Positions 7,762 to 11,775 of a stretch of DNA of 11,775 nucleotides are shown in pieces. Under the pieces are notes generated by a model. The model saw only the letters and a program-made list of their open reading frames with translations. It was not told the DNA's origin and ran no database searches. Position 1 is the stretch's first letter; each line of letters opens with the position of its first letter. The position numbers were made by a program, and so were the translations under genes. The DNA lies in the NCBI GenBank assembly GCA_004151065.3, contig NWUY0300011694.1:1-11775 (forward strand). The letters are read 5' to 3'. The stretch comes from Larix sibirica. Lineage: Eukaryota > Streptophyta > Pinopsida > Pinales > Pinaceae.

Positions 7762-10082
7762 GATACTTCTTCTAAAATGGCAAGTAGGGATCCAAACAAA
7801 CTCGTTATTTGATCCAAAGGATTTTTGGTTAGTGGTCCGTGCAGTGTTGGCTCTACCTCCCTGATTAGGCTTTCACAAGTTTTTAGAACTTCTGTTTGTT
7901 GATCATCAACACTGCCCAATTTTCATTTGTCTCTCGACCATCTTTTCTTTTGTTCTTTGATCATGGCCTGCAGGAGATTTTCAAGTTCATGGTATTTGGC
8001 TACAACAAGATCAAAATTGATTGGGGCACCTCAGTAATTTGTTATTGACTAAAGAGAGGTCCACGAAGGATTCCCTTGTGACTGTTTTTTCTTTTTCTTC
8101 TTCTTTTGTGTTGGTTTGACTGATTACTGACTGTGTAGAGGAGGGGTAGGAAAAAGTGTAGAAGTGGTGGAGGTAGTCGGAACAGAAGAGTGTGGAGCCG
8201 ATGACATTAGAACAGTCGAGGTTGGAATAGACGAGACAATAATAGAAGATAGAGGAGGGATGGAGGTTGACTGAGTAGGCATGGTCGGGACATGCAGTGC
8301 AGTCGAGGGTGGGTTATTTTGTACAACTAGGCTAGAGGAACTATTAACATGTTGGGGTGAAACATTCATTGTCGATGGTGTTGAAGAAGTTAGGGTACTA
8401 ACTAAAATGGTGGAAGGGGGAAGTGATTGGCTAGCGGTGACTGTGGACTGAGTAAATATTGGTGAATCCATACGTTATGGGGAAACACTTTCCATGGTGA
8501 CTTGGTGCATTCCTGTTATAACTGGTTGCTTGGGTATTTTTAGCGACTTCTTAGAAATTTTGACTCCAAGGGGTGGTGTCGCTCGGGTTTCAGGTGGTGA
8601 GGTCGACTCTCTGATAACTTGTGTGGTTGTGATATTTTTCCAGTTGGGGAATTTATCTGGAAAGGGAGCAATGAAATTATGGAAATTTGTATCTTGGAGA
8701 GTTGTAACATTGGCTTTCTCCGCCAGAATTTGTTCAATGGGAATCGGAGAGGAAGGAGGGTAATTATCGAGAACTGGCATAGGGTTTTCTACTTGATATT
8801 CCATTCAAATTTTTAGCTTTTGGGTTGCGGAGAAATTACCTTAGCAAGCTCAGATTTTGCAACCAAATTCTTTTCAATTTTTTGTTCGATTGTGATCTTG
8901 TTGAGAACTGTGTATTTGAGGACTTGTTCAACTTATCCATGTAATTATTGTATTTTGTCCTTAGTTGGTGCATATAATACCAAATTCCTCTTCTTAGACT
9001 TCTTATATTTGAAAGTTTGTTTCAATATATATATTTGTTTTGCTATAAGATCGAGTATTTCCTTGGATAAGTCGGGCTCTGACTCTACCTCTTCTTGCGC
9101 TTCATCTTCTTTTGTTATTTCTCCCGACGACTTCTCTGTTTCTGTCGGCTTAGGCTGATTCTTCAACAATACGATAACCAGGGGGTTTTCTTCTTCTTTG
9201 GTTGGGCCACAAATGTCTAAGTATAGACCGGATTCATATGCTTCTTCCTTTTCTCCATAAAAAAATGGTTGTTGTAACTCTTGGACTTCTTTCCATGCAA
9301 AATATGGTATCTGGTAGACTGTATTTAATTGTTTTGCAAAATCATTGAAAATGTCTTGGAAGGATAGATAGTAGACTAACTCGGCTGCATCCCCTGCTGC
9401 ACCTTGTAGGAACCATATTTTTGTGTAGTTGAGTTCGAGCTGGATGTGTGCAATCGGTGGTAGACTTCGACGGATGGGTTGTGAGGCCCTCCATCTTAAT
9501 GAGGTAGTCTTGAGGACTTGGAACCAATTTTCAAATCATAACTTAGTGACTTTAGGACCCTTGGGGCAGCCGTGGGGTTGGAATATCTTAAACTATTCAT
9601 TAATGGTATCGACCTTGTTGTGAAGGAAGGGTTTCCGACTGGGGTTATCTCATACATTGCTAACCAAATAAGTAAAGAAGGGTATTGAATCGTTGATCCT
9701 GTCTCCTGGAATTTTTTGCAAGTCGCTTTGATGACTACGGCTAAGTATTCGACCCAATTGAATACTTTGGCTTATGTGGCTATGGATTTTAAAGCTTCCA
9801 GCATGTCGAGCCTGGTGGCTAATGATCGGTCGGTATTGGTGAAGCATATTTATACTATTATAGAAGCGAATGTGTATGTCTGACACAGGATTTTGTTAAT
9901 TACTAACACTTCTGAGTTCTTTCCTTTAAGGGTTCCAGTGAATTCTCCAATTAACTGTGGTTTGACATCGATGGGTAATTGTGACCCTTGATTTGGTAAG
10001 CCGGTCACAAGTGCAATACGTGTAGCATTGATTTCGACTAGTTCATCAAACCATAGCTTTCCTTTGTGGTATCTGCTAACAA
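7577..10082. repeat. 2.5-kb tandem duplication, copy 2
   Basis: Direct repeat of 5071-7574. Its right end, TATCTGCTAACAA at about 10070-10082, is followed by unique sequence. In copy 1 the same string is followed by n and then the diverged left arm of this copy. The copies are head-to-tail with no spacer. Confidence 0.95.
7762..10082 (-). pseudogene. post-pol extra ORF body, duplicate copy 2
   Basis: Near-identical to 5254-7574, with the same frame changes and the same stops, so the decay predates the duplication or both copies descend from one decayed template. The parts correspond: INATRIALVTG block (frame open to 9850), acidic and Lys-rich segment (8945-9169), Pro-rich segment (8475-8804, one residue changed from Ala to Ser), Ser/Thr/Pro-rich stretch (8124-8471, identical), Lys tract, and helical segment (7731-7919). 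Unlike copy 1 it is continuous at its upstream end with the true N-terminal region beyond 10083. Confidence 0.55.
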
Positions 10083-10842
10083 TGTATTGGGAAATCAAGT
10101 CTTTCAAGCCGTCAAATTTATCTAACAGGGGTGCATTCAAGTAGTGTTGAATTTTTTCTATGGCCAACTTATTTGCTTCTTCAGTCCATTTGTCATTCTG
10201 TAAACCCCATTCTCGCAATTATTTCTAGTATATTTTCCACTGGTGCTCCTATGTGCGTGCTTTTATAATTTTGGTCAGTCAAGTCTTCAAAGGCGGCATG
10301 GTGGCTTCTTTTGATTCCTTTTTGGATTTTTCTACTGCTTTCATGGATCAGGTCACCATAGCTGCTTTCTTTGGATCCATCTCAAATGTGATTATAGGTG
10401 CAGGTATAGGGTTTCAAAGTTTAGGAATTTCAAGTTCTTGTTGTGATTGTTCCAACTCTTTGCAAAAATGTTCCCAACTTTGCTCTAGATATTCATTTAT
10501 AGCTTGGATAAATTATTCACATTCAAATCGGGTAGGTGATGGCATTAATTGTGGACTTTGTGGTTGAAAACTACTTCACACATGTGGAGAGTCTTTTGAT
10601 TCACACTTTGGTCGGTGATTGTCATATCTTCTTCGTCGAGGTTGATCATGGTAAAATACAATGCACGGTGGTCAACTTGTTCTATGTTGGCATGAATGCT
10701 CCTTTGGATGTATTTGGTCGGATTCCATTCGTCGGTTGGTTCTTGCAGGGGTTTTTTGGTTCGTCCTCCTACTTTGACGTGCCTGGTTCTCCTTATTCCT
10801 GTCTATCGTCATTTCATTGTAATTGTTCTTGCCACAATCCAT
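10083..10842 (-). pseudogene. post-pol extra ORF, N-terminal region
   Basis: Upstream part of the extra ORF, single copy. Going down from about 10817 a first frame gives KVGGRTKKPLQEPTDEWNP, HANIEQVDHRALYFTMINLD and EEDMTITDQSVNQKTLHMCE. After a shift near 10510 another frame gives INEYLEQSWEHFCKELEQSQ, a Lys-rich KAVEKSKKESKEA stretch and, from 10218, REWGLQNDKWTEEANKLAIE and YLNAPLLDKFDGLKDLISQY running into copy 2. Several in-frame stops lie before 10218. The start is uncertain: a Met at 10842 is in the later frame, another at 10817 in the earlier frame. No signal peptide is apparent, and the family is not recognised. Confidence 0.5.
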
Positions 10843-10949
10843 GTCTTAGAGCCTTCTTATATAAGTTTTGTTATAAGTTAGTTACTCCATAACTACTTTT
10901 CTAAACTTACTGTAGTTAATGTAATTAGGCTACTTAATATACAAGTTAA
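10843..10949. other. short spacer between integrase and extra ORF
   Basis: About 110 bp, AT-rich, between the integrase stop (10950-10952) and the first possible Met of the extra ORF. No splice site, promoter or ribosomal signal can be assigned with confidence. How the downstream ORF would be expressed (splicing, internal promoter or readthrough) is not evident. Confidence 0.45.
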
Positions 10950-11775
10950 TTACAAACATGGGGCACGATGGTCGACCAAATAGTGATACGAACATTGGTC
11001 AACGCCGTTCCTATTCTGTGTTTTATACCTTTCTAGACTTGCACCATTGGCGACTTTTGTAAAGACTTTTCCTTTTAATGTCTCTAGTTAGACCGACCCA
11101 TTGATATTTAGCTCCTCGACTATGTATGGTCCAAGCCATGCTGTATGCAACTTTTTTTATTTCCCTTTTATTCGACTGTCATATAATAACGTTAGGTCAC
11201 TGACTGATATATCTTTCTTTCTTATATTAAGATCATGCCAAGATTTATGTTGTTTTTTTAACTTCTTGATGGTGGATTACTATTTGAGGTTACTCCTCTA
11301 GTCTTGTTAGATTGAAGTTTCTATCTTCTGTGGCTTTGACAATATCTAAGTGAAGTATATCTACAATGATTGGTGCCTGCTGCTTAAAGTGTAGAAGGAT
11401 GACTACTTCATGTCCATAGATGAGCTTGAAGGGTGTTTGCCTTGTCGACCATTTATAATTTGTTCGATAAGCCCATAAAATAGCAGGTATCTTATCATCC
11501 CAGTCATCTTTATCAATACTACAAAGCTTTCTTAGTCCTTTAGTTAAAGTTTTATTAAATGTTTGAATAGTTTTGTTCGACTATTGGTGATAAACTGAAC
11601 TCTTCTGGTGGTCGATCATCAATTCTTTCAATAGAATCGATATAGTTTTGTTGATGAAGCGTGTTCCTCTATCACCAGTGAGAGTAATGGGGAATCCAAA
11701 TCTTGGAATGATATTTTCATATATGAATTTTGCGGCTACTTCACTGGAACATATTTCAACATGTTCGGATTCTAC
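10950..11775 (-). pseudogene. Ty3/gypsy integrase, C-terminal half, inactivated
   Basis: Integrase joins retroelement cDNA to target DNA in the nucleus. The minus strand enters in the catalytic core: AAKFIYENIIPRFGFPITLT, then DRGTRF with the second catalytic Asp (11671-11673). The third catalytic position, exactly 35 residues later, is Gln (11563-11565) rather than Glu, and the conserved HPQ-N block before it carries a TAG (11581-11583). DDWDDKIPAILWAYRT and TPFKLIYGHE follow. A frameshift occurs at a T run (about 11253-11259). Then come WHDLNIRKKDISVSDLTLLY and the GPY/F module LGPYIVEELNINGSV (about 11092-11135). It ends at TAA 10950-10952 with no chromodomain. The N-terminal zinc-binding HHCC and first Asp lie outside the window. 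Confidence 0.85.

Larger units (their letters stand above)
4253..11775 (-). mobile_element. Ty3/gypsy LTR retrotransposon, 3' part (IN - long extra ORF - PPT - 3' LTR), inserted in copia RT
   Basis: From the right edge the minus strand shows the C-terminal half of a Ty3/gypsy integrase with a GPY/F module, an unusually long post-integrase coding region, a polypurine tract and an LTR. The LTR's inner neighbour is this region; its outer neighbour is copia RT coding at QQLPSFV, so this element is the younger insert. No chromodomain follows the GPY/F module, which points away from chromoviruses and towards the Tat/Athila side, where extra ORFs are known. A 2.5-kb part is tandemly duplicated. The 5' LTR, gag, protease, RT and RNase H are outside the window. 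A candidate target-site duplication is ACAAC (minus). Confidence 0.75.

Noticed and set aside
4613-10842. Retroviral-type envelope glycoprotein
   Set aside because: Position after pol would fit, but I see no signal peptide, no hydrophobic transmembrane stretch and no Cys-rich ectodomain pattern. The composition is charged and Ser/Thr/Pro-rich.
10253-10892. Plus-strand frames of 104, 118 and 61 codons
   Set aside because: Opposite the N-terminal region of the extra ORF. Cys/Phe/Ser-rich composition typical of antisense reading; no recognisable family.
10950-11140. Chromodomain after the integrase
   Set aside because: The frame ends shortly after the GPY/F module, and the roughly 50 residues beyond it lack the aromatic cage pattern of a chromodomain.
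1-11775. Structural RNA genes, CRISPR array, protein-coding host gene
   Set aside because: No tRNA-like A/B box pair or cloverleaf, no regularly spaced short repeats, and no intact exon with splice signals was found on either strand by reading. The only direct repeats are the two tandem duplications and simple repeats.

Overview
The window looks like repeat-rich nuclear DNA of a seed plant with a large genome. A gymnosperm is possible, but the sequence does not settle the species. No intact host gene, tRNA, rRNA or CRISPR array is visible. Almost everything that can be interpreted is decayed LTR-retrotransposon sequence, all read from the minus strand. It carries in-frame stops (many explicable by C-to-T or G-to-A change) and frameshifts, some at homopolymers.

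Layout, left to right. (1) 1-402 is AT-rich with a TA microsatellite. (2) 403-1974 (minus) is a broken ORF series starting with a gag-type CCHC zinc knuckle; the rest is unrecognised. (3) 1975-4252 is the 3' half of a Ty1/copia element: a 3' LTR (1975-2461), a polypurine tract, and RNase H and RT coding. The RT/RNase H part is present twice in tandem (unit about 772 bp); one copy lacks the catalytic YVDD segment. (4) 4253-11775 is the 3' part of a Ty3/gypsy element: a 3' LTR (4253-4546), a polypurine tract (4547-4557), a very long uncharacterised post-pol ORF (4613 to about 10842) and the integrase C-terminal half (10950-11775).

The boundaries imply a nested insertion. The gypsy LTR abuts copia RT coding in mid-frame, and the copia LTR abuts the zinc-knuckle ORF in mid-frame. 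So gypsy inserted into copia, and copia inserted into the zinc-knuckle sequence. The 5' halves of both younger elements should lie to the right of the window.

The most unusual content is the gypsy post-pol region. It is an extra coding region of about 1,200 codons in single-copy form between integrase and 3' LTR. It has a globular-looking N-terminal half, an acidic and Lys-rich stretch, a long Ser/Thr/Pro-rich segment, a Lys tract and a coiled-coil-like C-terminus, with no visible transmembrane segment. A 2.5-kb part is tandemly duplicated. The two copies show only two differences over about 2.3 kb, then drop abruptly to about 86% identity in the last 190 bp. The junction has microhomology and one ambiguous base (n at 7575). 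This may be recombination between family members or an assembly chimera.
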